A DNA stretch of 64,000 bases from Pseudomonas sp. R28(2017) (lineage in GTDB: Bacteria > Pseudomonadota > Gammaproteobacteria > Pseudomonadales > Pseudomonadaceae): positions 1-64,000 of the forward strand of contig NZ_NEHW01000014.1 of assembly GCF_002112505.1 (NCBI RefSeq), written 5' to 3'. Below the pieces are notes generated by a model, which saw nothing but the letters and a program-made list of their open reading frames with translations, was not told the origin of the DNA and searched no databases. Below, piece by piece: positions 7,537 through 16,093 of the stretch (position 1 is the first letter of the stretch; every line of letters begins with the position of its first letter). A program made the position numbers and the translations under genes.

Positions 7537-9462
7537 ATGACTATCCCTGTGGGAGCGGGCTTGCCCGCGAATAGGCCTGAGCAGACAACAAGGTTGCCTG
7601 GGCGGGCCTATTCGCGGGCAAGCCCGCTCCCACAGTTTATTTCAGGGATCTTGCTTTTTTGTGTGGGCTGGATGGCCCAAGCCGCGCCCACTCACGCGTT
7701 GACCGTCTACGGCGAAGCCCCTCGCTACGGCGAAAGCTTCCGCCACTTCGACTATGCCAACCCCGACGCCCCCAAGGGTGGCCTGATGCGCCGCTCGGCC
7801 ATCGAAATCGGCCAGTTCGACCATATCCTGCCGTACATCGACAAAGGCATCGGCGTCAGTGAGGTCGATGGCTGGCTGTACGCACCGCTGGCGCAACGCT
7901 CGTTCGACGAGCCTTATACCGTTTATGGCCTGATTGCCCAGCGTATGGAACGTGGCCCGGATGACGCCTGGCTGCGCTTCGAGATCGACCCGAAGGCGAC
8001 CTTCGCCGATGGCAAGCCGGTGCGCGCCGAAGACGTGCGTTTCAGCTTCGACAAGCTGATGGCAGAAGGCAGCCTCAAGTACCGCACCCAGTTCGCCGAT
8101 GTCGCCGGGGTCACGGTCGAAGGCCCACAGCGGGTACGCTTCGACTTCAAGCAGCCCCACGGCCGCACCCTGGCCCTGGACCTGGCCAGCCTGCCGGTAC
8201 TGCCCGAGCACGACTGGGCCAACCGCGACTTCGTCAACGGCGCCGGCTTCGACAAGCCGGTCGGCAGCGGCCCGTACCGTATCGGGCGCATCGACAACGG
8301 GCGCAGCATCACCTTCGAACGCGACCCTAACTGGTGGGCCAAAGACCTGCCCGTCAACCGCGGGCGCTACAACTTCGAACACATCCGCATCGAGTACTTC
8401 GGCGACACCGAAGTGGCGCGCCAGGTGCTCAAGGGTGGTGGTTACGACTACAATCGCGAGTTTTCCGCCACCGCCTACACCCTGGGCTACAACGGCGTGC
8501 CGCTGGACGATGGCCGCCTGCAGCGCGCGCACCTCGGCCCGGCCAAGCCACAGGCGGCCCAGGGCTTCGTGTTCAACCTGGACAAGCCGCAGTTCAAGGA
8601 CCGCCGTGTGCGTCAGGCGCTGGCCATGCTCTGGGACTTCGAGTGGAGCAACCGGCAGATGATGCGCAACATGTACATCCGCCAGCAGAGCGTGTTCTCC
8701 AACACGCCACTCGCCGCCCGCGCCCTGCCGGATGCAGGCGAACTCAAGCTGCTCGGACCGCTGCGCGGCCGGGTGCCGGACGAAGTCTTCAACCAGGTGT
8801 TCACCGCGCCGGTTACCGATGGCTCGGGCATCATCCGCCCACAACAGTTGCAGGCGCTGGCCTTGTTGCAACAGGCCGGTTGGCACCCCGACGGCGATCG
8901 CCTGGTCAATGCCCAGGGCGAGCCGCTGGCATTCACCTTCCTCAACGGCCAGTCCGGCATGGAGCGCTTGCTGCTGCCGTGGAAACGCAACCTGGCACAG
9001 ATAGGCATCACCTTGAACATCCGCAACGTCGACTCGGCGCAGTACGTGAACCGGCTGATGGCCCGCGACTACGACATGATCGTCACTGGCTATTCGGTCA
9101 CCCTGTCGCCAGGCGCCGAGCTGTACAACTACTTTGGTTCGGCCGCCGCCAACGACCCGGGCTCGAACAACCTGATGGTACTCAAGGACCCGGTGGTGGA
9201 CCAGTTGATCGATGGCCTGGTACGCGCCGACACCCAGGCCGACATGCTGCACCACGCCCATGCCCTGGACCGGGTACTGCAATGGAACTACTACTGGATC
9301 CCCAACTATTACCCACCGGGCAGCTCGACGGTGTGGTGGAACCGCTTCGGCCTGCCGAAAACCCAGCCCGCCTATGACGAAGGCCTGGACAGCTGGTGGG
9401 AAGTCAGCCCGACGGCGCTGACCAACGCGCAGATGGCCGAACGGCAGAAGGCCCAGCCATGA
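7537..9462 (+). CDS. yejA: Yej/microcin C-type peptide ABC transporter, periplasmic binding protein
   Basis: SBP_bac_5 family solute-binding protein; the mature part (about 592 residues) has the YejA-specific DYANPDAPKGG near its start. It delivers oligopeptides to the inner-membrane permeases encoded next. The N-terminus is odd. The frame opens at an ATG (7537), and roughly the first 33 residues are translated from a REP palindrome (VGAGLPANRPE... and ...SRASPLPQ). The hydrophobic part of a signal peptide, ISGILLFCVGWMAQA, comes only after that. Starts at 7651 (TTG) or 7663 (GTG) would leave a very short signal sequence with no basic residue. Function is confident; start is not. Confidence 0.85.
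   Translation: MTIPVGAGLPANRPEQTTRLPGRAYSRASPLPQFISGILLFCVGWMAQAAPTHALTVYGEAPRYGESFRHFDYANPDAPKGGLMRRSAIEIGQFDHILPYIDKGIGVSEVDGWLYAPLAQRSFDEPYTVYGLIAQRMERGPDDAWLRFEIDPKATFADGKPVRAEDVRFSFDKLMAEGSLKYRTQFADVAGVTVEGPQRVRFDFKQPHGRTLALDLASLPVLPEHDWANRDFVNGAGFDKPVGSGPYRIGRIDNGRSITFERDPNWWAKDLPVNRGRYNFEHIRIEYFGDTEVARQVLKGGGYDYNREFSATAYTLGYNGVPLDDGRLQRAHLGPAKPQAAQGFVFNLDKPQFKDRRVRQALAMLWDFEWSNRQMMRNMYIRQQSVFSNTPLAARALPDAGELKLLGPLRGRVPDEVFNQVFTAPVTDGSGIIRPQQLQALALLQQAGWHPDGDRLVNAQGEPLAFTFLNGQSGMERLLLPWKRNLAQIGITLNIRNVDSAQYVNRLMARDYDMIVTGYSVTLSPGAELYNYFGSAAANDPGSNNLMVLKDPVVDQLIDGLVRADTQADMLHHAHALDRVLQWNYYWIPNYYPPGSSTVWWNRFGLPKTQPAYDEGLDSWWEVSPTALTNAQMAERQKAQP
7547..7635. repeat. BIME: two inverted REP units
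   Basis: GTGGGAGCGGGCTTGCCCGC (left) and its reverse complement (right) flank a 30-bp spacer containing GGCCT inverted repeats. It lies between the parvulin gene and the signal peptide of yejA and overlaps the yejA reading frame. Confidence 0.9.
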
Positions 9463-10517
9463 CGAGTTACATCCTGCGGCGCCTGCTGCTGATCATCCCG
9501 ACCTTGCTGGCGATCCTGCTGGTCAACTTCGCCATCGTTCAGGCTGCCCCCGGTGGCCCGGTGGAGCAGGCAGTGGCCAAGCTGCAGGGCCTGGGCGGTG
9601 GCGCGCCCGGTTCGCGGGTCGAGGTGGTGCACGGCGAGTCCCGTGCCACCCGCGGCCTGGACCCGAAGCTGATCGAGGAAATCAAGCGCCAGTACGGCTT
9701 CGACAAGACGGCGCCAGAGCGGCTGTGGCTGATGCTCGGCCAGTACGCCCGGCTGGACTTCGGCCAAAGCTTCTTCCGCGGCGCCAAGGTCACCGACCTG
9801 ATCCTCGACAAGCTGCCGGTGACCCTGTCGCTGGGCTTCTGGGCCACGCTGATCACCTACCTGGTGTCAATCCCGCTGGGCATCCGCAAGGCGGTACGCC
9901 ACGGCAGCCGCTTCGATGCCTGGAGCAGCGCGCTGATCGTGGTCGGCTATGCCCTGCCCTCGTTCCTGTTCGCGTTGCTGCTGATCGTATTGTTCGCCGG
10001 TGGCACTTCGCTGAACTGGTTCCCGGTACGTGGCCTGGTATCGGACGACTTCGACCAGCTCAGCCTGCTGGGCAAGGTTGCCGACTACTTCTGGCATCTG
10101 GTGCTGCCGGTCGGCGCCCTGGTGATCGGCGGCTTTGCCACCCTCACCCTGCTGACCAAGAACGCCTTCCTCGATGAAATCTCCCGCCAGTACGTGGTCA
10201 CCGCGCGCGCCAAGGGCCTCAGCGAACGCCGCGTGCTTTACGGGCACGTGTTGCGCAACGCCATGCTGCTGGTGCTGGCCGGGCTGCCGCAGGCGTTGAT
10301 CACCGTGTTCTTCGCAGGTTCCTTGCTGATCGAGGTGATCTTCTCCCTCGACGGCCTTGGCCGCCTGAGCTACGAGGCGGCCGTGTCACGCGACTACCCG
10401 GTGGTGTTCGGCACGCTGTTCATCTTCACCCTGGCCGGCCTGCTGTTCCGCCTGATCGGTGACCTGGCCTTCACCGTGCTCGATCCACGCATCGACTTCG
10501 ACTCGAGGGCGCACTGA
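9459..10517 (+). CDS. yejB: Yej-type peptide ABC transporter permease YejB
   Basis: Inner-membrane permease of 352 residues with about six hydrophobic segments and the BPD_transp_1 (EAA) loop motif near ARAKGLSERRVLYGHVLRNA. It opens with MTSYILRRLLLIIPTL, typical of DppB/YejB proteins. Its ATG overlaps the yejA stop (ATGA), so the genes are translationally coupled. It should pair with YejE to form the channel. Confidence 0.93.
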   Translation: MTSYILRRLLLIIPTLLAILLVNFAIVQAAPGGPVEQAVAKLQGLGGGAPGSRVEVVHGESRATRGLDPKLIEEIKRQYGFDKTAPERLWLMLGQYARLDFGQSFFRGAKVTDLILDKLPVTLSLGFWATLITYLVSIPLGIRKAVRHGSRFDAWSSALIVVGYALPSFLFALLLIVLFAGGTSLNWFPVRGLVSDDFDQLSLLGKVADYFWHLVLPVGALVIGGFATLTLLTKNAFLDEISRQYVVTARAKGLSERRVLYGHVLRNAMLLVLAGLPQALITVFFAGSLLIEVIFSLDGLGRLSYEAAVSRDYPVVFGTLFIFTLAGLLFRLIGDLAFTVLDPRIDFDSRAH

Positions 10518-11533
10518 TGCTGTCGCCAGTCTCGCGTCGTCGCCTGCTGCGCTTTCGCCGCAACCGCCTGGGCTGGGTATCGCTGTGGCTGTTTGCCGGC
10601 GTGCTGCTGCTGAGCCTGTGCGCCGAACTGGTGGCCAACGACAAACCCCTGCTGCTGAGCTACAAAGGCGACCTGTACCTGCCGGCGCTCAAGCGCTACA
10701 GCGAGCAGCAGTTCGGCGGCCAGCTGCCGTTCCAGCCGGACTACCGCAGCGCCTACGTGCGCCAGCTGATCGAAGGCCAGGGCGGCTGGATGCTGTTCGC
10801 CCCCATCCCGTTCAGCGCCGACACCCCCAACTACGACCTGCTGGTGCCGACCCCCAGCCCACCCAGCGCGAGCAACTGGCTAGGCACCGACGATCAGGGC
10901 CGCGACGTGCTGGCGCGGGTGCTGTATGGCACCCGCACCTCGCTGCTGTTCGCCTTTGCCCTGACGTTGATCAGCGTGCTGATCGGTGTCGGCGCTGGCG
11001 CACTGCAAGGCTATTACGGCGGCTGGGTGGACCTGTTCGGGCAACGCCTGCTGGAGGTGTGGTCGGGGCTGCCGGTGCTGTACCTGCTGATCATCCTCAG
11101 CGGCTTCGTCGAGCCGGATTTCTGGTGGCTGCTGGGGATCATGGCGCTGTTTTCGTGGTTGACCCTGGTCGATGTGGTGCGCGCCGAATTTCTCCGTGGG
11201 CGCAACCTTGAATACGTGAAGGCGGCCCGCGCACTGGGGCTGCCGGATACCCAGGTGATGCTGCGCCACGTGTTGCCCAACGCGATGAATGCGACGCTGA
11301 CCTATGTGCCCTTCATGCTGACCGGGGCGATCACCACCTTGACCGCTCTGGACTTCCTCGGCTTCGGCATGCCGGCCGGGAGCGCTTCGCTGGGTGAGCT
11401 GGTGACCCAGGGCAAGCAGCACCTGGAGGCGCCCTGGCTGGGCTTTACCGCGTTCTTTGCGCTGGCGGTGATCCTGTCGCTGCTGGTGTTCATCGGGGAT
11501 GCCCTGCGCGAAGCGTTCGACCCCAGAGGATAG
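10517..11533 (+). CDS. yejE: Yej-type peptide ABC transporter permease YejE
   Basis: Second permease (338 residues) of the DppC/YejE type, with an N-terminal segment rich in Arg (RRRLLRFRRNRLG), one early TM and then the permease domain. The EAA loop reads KAARALGLPDTQVMLRHVLPNA. Start overlaps the yejB stop (TGATG). A Yej operon normally continues into yejF, the ATPase, but here a BIME and then a sigma54 regulator follow, so no ATPase is encoded nearby. Confidence 0.93.
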   Translation: MLSPVSRRRLLRFRRNRLGWVSLWLFAGVLLLSLCAELVANDKPLLLSYKGDLYLPALKRYSEQQFGGQLPFQPDYRSAYVRQLIEGQGGWMLFAPIPFSADTPNYDLLVPTPSPPSASNWLGTDDQGRDVLARVLYGTRTSLLFAFALTLISVLIGVGAGALQGYYGGWVDLFGQRLLEVWSGLPVLYLLIILSGFVEPDFWWLLGIMALFSWLTLVDVVRAEFLRGRNLEYVKAARALGLPDTQVMLRHVLPNAMNATLTYVPFMLTGAITTLTALDFLGFGMPAGSASLGELVTQGKQHLEAPWLGFTAFFALAVILSLLVFIGDALREAFDPRG

Positions 11534-11540
11534 GTTTTCA

Positions 11541-11643
11541 GGCCCGGCCTCTTCGCGGGCAAGCCCGCTCCCACAGCGTCGCCACAAAGCTGAAAAGTGT
11601 GGAATACCTGTGGGAGCGGGCTTGCCCGCGAAAAGGCCGGGCC
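11541..11643. repeat. BIME: two inverted REP units after yejE
   Basis: GGCCCGGCCTCTTCGCGGGC... and its inverted partner ...GCCCGCGAAAAGGCCGGGCC enclose about 30 bp. It occupies the position where yejF would be expected and may also act as an mRNA 3'-end stabiliser. Confidence 0.9.
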
Positions 11644-11671
11644 TGCACTCACAAGATTCAGGTAGAAGAAG

Positions 11672-13054
11672 ATGCACGACAGCGACAGCCTCAAGGACTA
11701 CCCCCAGGTACGGCAACTGGCGATCCGCTCGCTGTTCGAGATCATCGAGCAGTCCAGCGAAGGCACGGTGATCGTCGACCGCGACGCTCGCATCGTCTGG
11801 ATGAACGAGCGCTACGCCAGGCGTTTCGGCCTCACCGACGCCGCCAGCGCAATCGGCCAGCCCTGCGAGGCGGTCATCCCCGGCAGCCTGATGCGCCAGG
11901 TGGTGAGCAATGGCCGGCCGATCCTGCTGGATATGCTCGACACCCCCAACGAGCCGCTGGTGGTGATGCGCCTGCCGATCCACGATGCCCAGGGCGCACT
12001 GATCGGCGCCATCGGCTTTGCCCTGTTCGAGGAGCTGCGCAGCCTGTCGCCCTTGCTCAAGCGCTATTCGAGCATGCAACAGGAATTGGCCAGCACCCGC
12101 TCGCAATTGCGCGCCCGCCAGGCCAAGTACAGCTTCGCCCAGTTCGTCGGCAGCAGCCCGGCCAGCCTCGAGGCCAAGCGCCGCGCACGGCGCGGTGCAG
12201 GCAGCGATTCGCCGGTGCTGCTGCTGGGCGAGACCGGCACCGGCAAGGAGTTGCTGGCCCATGCCATCCACGCCGCTTCTGCGCGGGCGCACAAGGCCTT
12301 CGTCAGTGTCAACAGCGCGGCGATCCCCGAGACCTTGCTGGAAGCCGAATTTTTCGGTACCGCGCCCGGCGCCTTTACCGGTGCCGACCGCAAGGGCCGC
12401 AGCGGCAAGCTGCAACTGGCCGAGGGCGGCACGCTGTTCCTCGACGAAATCGGTGATATGCCGTTGGCGCTGCAGAGCAAGCTGCTACGCGTGCTGCAGG
12501 AAAAGGAGTACGAACCGGTCGGCTCGAACCAGATGCTGCGCAGCGATGTGCGCATCATTGCCGCCACCTCCATCGACCTGCAGGCCGCCATGGCTCGGGG
12601 GGCGTTCCGTGCCGACCTGTACTACCGGCTGAATGTGCTGCCGATCGCGGTACCGCCGCTGCGCGAGCGGGTCGAGGACCTGCCGGCGCTGTGCGAAGCG
12701 ATCCTGGCCGAACTGGGCAGCCAGTACGAGCTGGAGCTCGATGCCCAGGCCTTGTTGGCGCGGCACGCGTGGCCGGGGAATATTCGCGAGCTGCGCAATG
12801 TGCTGGAGCGGGCGACATTGCTGGCTGACCAGCCACGCCTTGGCGTGGCCGAGCTGACGGCGGCGCTGGGGCCGTTGAGCCCGGTTGCGGGTCAGGAACA
12901 GCGGATGAGCTATCGTGAGGCGTGTGAACAGTTCGAGCGGCGGCTGATTGCCGGGGCGTTGGCCGAGTATGCGGGGAATGTTCCAGAAGCTGCCAGAGCC
13001 CTGGGGTTGGGGCGCTCGACGTTGTACAAGAAGATGGTTGCATTGGGTCTCTAG
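11672..13054 (+). CDS. Sigma54-dependent activator of 3-hydroxybutyrate catabolism (HbcR-like)
   Basis: Bacterial enhancer-binding protein of 460 residues. A PAS-type sensor domain (about 15-120) is followed by an AAA+ domain with Walker A GETGTGKE (about 186), the sigma54-contacting GAFTGA (about 232) and Walker B LFLDEIGD (about 254). A Fis-type helix-turn-helix ends the protein (AARALGLGRSTLYKKM). It lies directly upstream of a GntP permease and 3-hydroxybutyrate dehydrogenase, whose promoter region contains a -24/-12 element, so it most likely activates them. A homologue in P. aeruginosa controls 3-hydroxybutyrate use; equivalence is inferred from context. Confidence 0.88.
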   Translation: MHDSDSLKDYPQVRQLAIRSLFEIIEQSSEGTVIVDRDARIVWMNERYARRFGLTDAASAIGQPCEAVIPGSLMRQVVSNGRPILLDMLDTPNEPLVVMRLPIHDAQGALIGAIGFALFEELRSLSPLLKRYSSMQQELASTRSQLRARQAKYSFAQFVGSSPASLEAKRRARRGAGSDSPVLLLGETGTGKELLAHAIHAASARAHKAFVSVNSAAIPETLLEAEFFGTAPGAFTGADRKGRSGKLQLAEGGTLFLDEIGDMPLALQSKLLRVLQEKEYEPVGSNQMLRSDVRIIAATSIDLQAAMARGAFRADLYYRLNVLPIAVPPLRERVEDLPALCEAILAELGSQYELELDAQALLARHAWPGNIRELRNVLERATLLADQPRLGVAELTAALGPLSPVAGQEQRMSYREACEQFERRLIAGALAEYAGNVPEAARALGLGRSTLYKKMVALGL

Positions 13055-13057
13055 TTT

Positions 13058-13071
13058 GAGACATGTGTTTC
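13058..13071 (+). promoter_or_regulatory. Candidate upstream activator site (near-palindrome)
   Basis: GAGACATGTGTTTC is nearly palindromic and lies about 190 bp before the -24/-12 promoter, a normal distance for an enhancer-binding protein. Related GAGACA and TAGACA segments recur at 13077 and 13203. Speculative. Confidence 0.25.
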
Positions 13072-13084
13072 TTTTTGGAGACAG

Positions 13085-13188
13085 CTGCGAGGGCTACGCC
13101 CTCGATCGCGGCTGAAGCCGCTCCTACAGCGTATCGCGGTCTCCTGTAGGAGCGGCTTCAGCCGCGATGGGCTGCAAAGCAGCCCCAT
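13085..13188. repeat. Paired inverted repeat of a second REP family
   Basis: ATCGCGGCTGAAGCCGCTCC with a TACAG tail (13105-13129) and its inverse (13144-13168), flanked by short hairpins (GAGGGC/GCCCTC and GGGCTGC/GCAGCCC). The core differs from the GCGGGC REPs elsewhere in the window. It lies between the regulator and its target operon. Confidence 0.8.
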
Positions 13189-13259
13189 GCAATCTCAAAA
13201 TGTAGACACCGCTCATCACCAAACTCATTAATTCCTTTAAATTCAACTAGTTACAGATT

Positions 13260-13275
13260 TGGCACGATTCCCGCT
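13260..13275 (+). promoter_or_regulatory. Sigma54 (-24/-12) promoter of the 3-hydroxybutyrate operon
   Basis: TGGCACGATTCCCGCT matches TGGCACG-N4-TTGCW at the invariant GG and GC, which are spaced correctly; the -12 part is weak (CCGC for TTGC). It is about 50 bp before the permease ATG. Confidence 0.75.
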
Positions 13276-13293
13276 ATCTCCCGGTCACCCCAT

Positions 13294-13303
13294 AACAACA
13301 AGA
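13294..13303 (+). promoter_or_regulatory. CA motif upstream of the GntP permease
   Basis: AACAACAAGA lies 22 nt before the ATG at 13326, upstream of the AGGAG ribosome-binding site. It fits the Hfq/Crc target pattern. Confidence 0.45.
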
Positions 13304-13325
13304 CTCATCCAGGAGATCCATCCCG

Positions 13326-14717
13326 ATGACCGTGCTCATCGCCCTCGCCGCCTTGGCCCTGCTGATGCTGGCCGCCTACCGCGGTTACAGCGTAATCCTC
13401 TTCGCCCCCATCGCCGCGCTCGGCGCCGTCCTGCTCACCGACCCGGCCGCCGTGGCCCCCGCGTTCACCGGGGTGTTCATGGAGAAGATGGTCGGCTTCA
13501 TCAAGCTCTACTTTCCGGTGTTCTTGCTCGGCGCCGTGTTCGGCAAGCTGATCGAACTGTCCGGCTTCTCGCGCTCGATCGTCGCCGCCGCCATCCGCCT
13601 GCTCGGTACCCGCCAGGCGATGCTGGTGATCGTACTGGTCTGCGCCCTGCTCACCTACGGCGGCGTGTCGCTGTTCGTGGTGGTGTTCGCGGTGTACCCG
13701 TTCGCCGCCGAAATGTTTCGCCAGAGCAACATCCCCAAGCGCCTGATCCCGGCGACCATCGCCCTGGGCGCATTCTCGTTCACCATGGATGCCCTGCCCG
13801 GCACCCCGCAGATCCAGAACATCATCCCCAGCACCTTCTTCAACACCACCGCCTGGGCCGCGCCGTGGCTGGGGCTGATCGGCACGCTGTTCGTGTTCTG
13901 CAGCGGCATGCTTTACCTGCAGCGCCAACGCAACAAGGCCCAGCGCGCTGGCGAAGGCTATGGCAACAACCTGCGCAACGAGCCTGAGACGGCTGCCGAC
14001 CTGACCCTGCCCAACCCTTGGCTGGCCCTGTCGCCGCTCGTGCTGGTGGGCGTGATGAACCTGCTGTTCACCCACTGGATCCCGCAGTGGTACGGCCCAA
14101 GCCACACCTTGCAACTGCCGGGCATGAGCGCGCCGGTAAACAGTGACGTGGCCAAGCTCACGGCGATCTGGGCAGTGCAGGCCGCGCTGCTGGTGGGCAT
14201 CCTGATGGTGCTGGTCTGCGCCTTCGGGGTGATCCGCGAACGCCTGGCCGAAGGCACCAAGAGTGCAGTCGGCGGCGCCCTGCTGGCGGCCATGAACACG
14301 GCGTCCGAATATGGCTTTGGCGCGGTGATCGCCTCGCTGCCGGGCTTCCTGGTCCTGGCCGATGCCTTGCGCGGCATCCCCAACCCGTTGGTCAACGAAG
14401 CGATCACCGTGACCTTGCTGGCTGGTATCACCGGCTCCGCCTCGGGCGGCATGAGCATCGCCCTGGCGGCCATGAGCGACAGCTTCATCGCCGCAGCCCA
14501 CGCCGCCAACATTCCCCTCGAAGTGCTGCACCGGGTGGCCGCGATGGCCAGCGGCGGCATGGACACCCTGCCGCACAACGGCGCGGTGATCACCTTGCTG
14601 GCGGTGACCGGGCTGACCCACCGCGAAGCCTACAAGGACATTTTCGGTATTACCCTGATCAAGACCCTGGCGGTATTCGTGGTCATCGCCACCTTCTACG
14701 CCACCGGCATCGTCTAA
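13326..14717 (+). CDS. GntP-family permease, probably for 3-hydroxybutyrate
   Basis: Inner-membrane transporter of 463 residues with about 12-14 hydrophobic segments. It is a member of the gluconate permease (GntP) family, some of which carry hydroxy acids or short-chain carboxylates. Conserved segments include PGTPQIQN in the first half and SGGMDTLPHNG near the C-terminus. It begins the sigma54-controlled operon and precedes hydroxybutyrate dehydrogenase by 11 bp, which supports uptake of 3-hydroxybutyrate; the substrate is not visible in the sequence itself. Confidence 0.85.
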   Translation: MTVLIALAALALLMLAAYRGYSVILFAPIAALGAVLLTDPAAVAPAFTGVFMEKMVGFIKLYFPVFLLGAVFGKLIELSGFSRSIVAAAIRLLGTRQAMLVIVLVCALLTYGGVSLFVVVFAVYPFAAEMFRQSNIPKRLIPATIALGAFSFTMDALPGTPQIQNIIPSTFFNTTAWAAPWLGLIGTLFVFCSGMLYLQRQRNKAQRAGEGYGNNLRNEPETAADLTLPNPWLALSPLVLVGVMNLLFTHWIPQWYGPSHTLQLPGMSAPVNSDVAKLTAIWAVQAALLVGILMVLVCAFGVIRERLAEGTKSAVGGALLAAMNTASEYGFGAVIASLPGFLVLADALRGIPNPLVNEAITVTLLAGITGSASGGMSIALAAMSDSFIAAAHAANIPLEVLHRVAAMASGGMDTLPHNGAVITLLAVTGLTHREAYKDIFGITLIKTLAVFVVIATFYATGIV

Positions 14718-14728
14718 GGAGTTTCTGC

Positions 14729-15499
14729 ATGACTTTGAAAGGCAAGACTGCACTCGTCACCGGCTCCACCAGCGGCATCGGCCTAGGCATCGCCCAGGTG
14801 CTGGCCCGCGCTGGCGCCAACATCCTGCTCAATGGTTTCGGCGACCCGGCAGCGGCACTGGCGCAAATCACCAGCCATGGCGTCAAGGTTGCGCACCACC
14901 CGGCGGACCTGTCCGATGTGGCGCAGATCGAGGCACTGTTCGCGATGGCCGAGCGCGAGTTCGGCGGAGTGGACATCCTGGTCAGCAACGCCGGCATCCA
15001 GCACGTGGCGCCGGTGGAGCAGTTCCCGATCGAAAGCTGGGACAAGATCATCGCCCTCAACCTCTCCGCCGTGTTCCATGGCACCCGCCTGGCCCTGCCC
15101 GGCATGCGCGCGCGCAACTGGGGGCGGATCATCAATATCGCGTCGGTGCACGGGTTGGTCGGTTCCATCGGCAAGGCGGCCTATGTGGCGGCCAAGCACG
15201 GCGTGGTCGGGCTGACCAAGGTGGTCGGGCTGGAAACCGCCACCAGCAACGTCACCTGCAATGCCATCTGCCCCGGCTGGGTGCTGACCCCGCTGGTGCA
15301 GAAGCAAATTGACGATCGTGCCGCCAACGGCGTCGAACCGCAGCAAGCACAGCACGATCTGCTGGCCGAGAAACAACCCTCACTGGCCTTCGTCACCCCC
15401 GAGCACTTGGGCGAGCTGGTACTATTCCTGTGCAGCGAGGCCGGTAGCCAGGTTCGCGGCGCCGCCTGGAACGTCGATGGTGGCTGGTTGGCCCAGTGA
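14729..15499 (+). CDS. hbdH: 3-hydroxybutyrate dehydrogenase
   Basis: Short-chain dehydrogenase (256 residues) that oxidises (R)-3-hydroxybutyrate to acetoacetate with NAD+. It has TGSTSGIG (cofactor), SNAGIQHVAP, the catalytic Ser and YVAAKHG (Tyr/Lys), and the family-typical CPGWVLTPLVQKQI. AAGGAG precedes the ATG. It follows the permease and feeds acetoacetate to the synthetase encoded downstream. Confidence 0.93.
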   Translation: MTLKGKTALVTGSTSGIGLGIAQVLARAGANILLNGFGDPAAALAQITSHGVKVAHHPADLSDVAQIEALFAMAEREFGGVDILVSNAGIQHVAPVEQFPIESWDKIIALNLSAVFHGTRLALPGMRARNWGRIINIASVHGLVGSIGKAAYVAAKHGVVGLTKVVGLETATSNVTCNAICPGWVLTPLVQKQIDDRAANGVEPQQAQHDLLAEKQPSLAFVTPEHLGELVLFLCSEAGSQVRGAAWNVDGGWLAQ

Positions 15500-15554
15500 C
15501 GGGCGGCCTGGGCCTGGCAACGGTCTTGCACTCGTTCATCTGCAAGGAGGCCCT

Positions 15555-16034
15555 ATGCGCCCAAACCCAATGACCGCGATCTTTGCCCTGGCCCTGGCCG
15601 CCGCCGCTCCGGCGATGGCTGCCAGCCTCAAGGACGTCGCGCCCTATCCCGAGGCGGAAAAAGGCTTCACCCGGCAGGTCATCCACCTGCCCGCGCAAAC
15701 CGATGAATCGGCCCACAAGCTGGAAATCCTGGCGGGCAAGACGCTGCAAGTGGACTGCAACCGCCAGCGCCTGGCCGGCAGCCTGGAGGAACACACCCTC
15801 GAAGGCTGGGGCTACAGCTACTACCGCCTGGACAAGGTCGGTGGCCCGGCCAGCACCCTGATGGCCTGCCCGGATGGCAAGAAGACCCAGGCCTTCGTGC
15901 CGGTGGTCGGTGAAGGCTTCATGCTGCGCTACAACAGCAAGCTGCCGGTCGTGGTGTACGTGCCCCAGGGTGTCGAAGTGCGTTATCGCGTGTGGTCGGC
16001 ATCGCCTGACGTGCAAAGCGCTAAAGTGGAATAA
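15555..16034 (+). CDS. eco: Ecotin, periplasmic serine protease inhibitor
   Basis: A 159-residue precursor with a signal peptide ending AMAAS and a mature ecotin fold. Recognised by APYPEAEKGFTRQVI, LEGWGYSYY, the reactive-site loop STLMACPDGKK with Met at the P1 position, and AMLRYNSKLP-like FMLRYNSKLPVVVY. It inhibits trypsin-, chymotrypsin- and elastase-like proteases as a dimer. AAGGAGG lies 6 nt before the ATG. Its location between two ketone-body genes is functionally odd; it may simply be co-transcribed. Confidence 0.93.
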   Translation: MRPNPMTAIFALALAAAAPAMAASLKDVAPYPEAEKGFTRQVIHLPAQTDESAHKLEILAGKTLQVDCNRQRLAGSLEEHTLEGWGYSYYRLDKVGGPASTLMACPDGKKTQAFVPVVGEGFMLRYNSKLPVVVYVPQGVEVRYRVWSASPDVQSAKVE

Positions 16035-16093
16035 GTAACCCCGAGGGCCTCGTCGTGGGGCCCTCGACCTCAAGCAGTATCGGGAGGTTCGGC

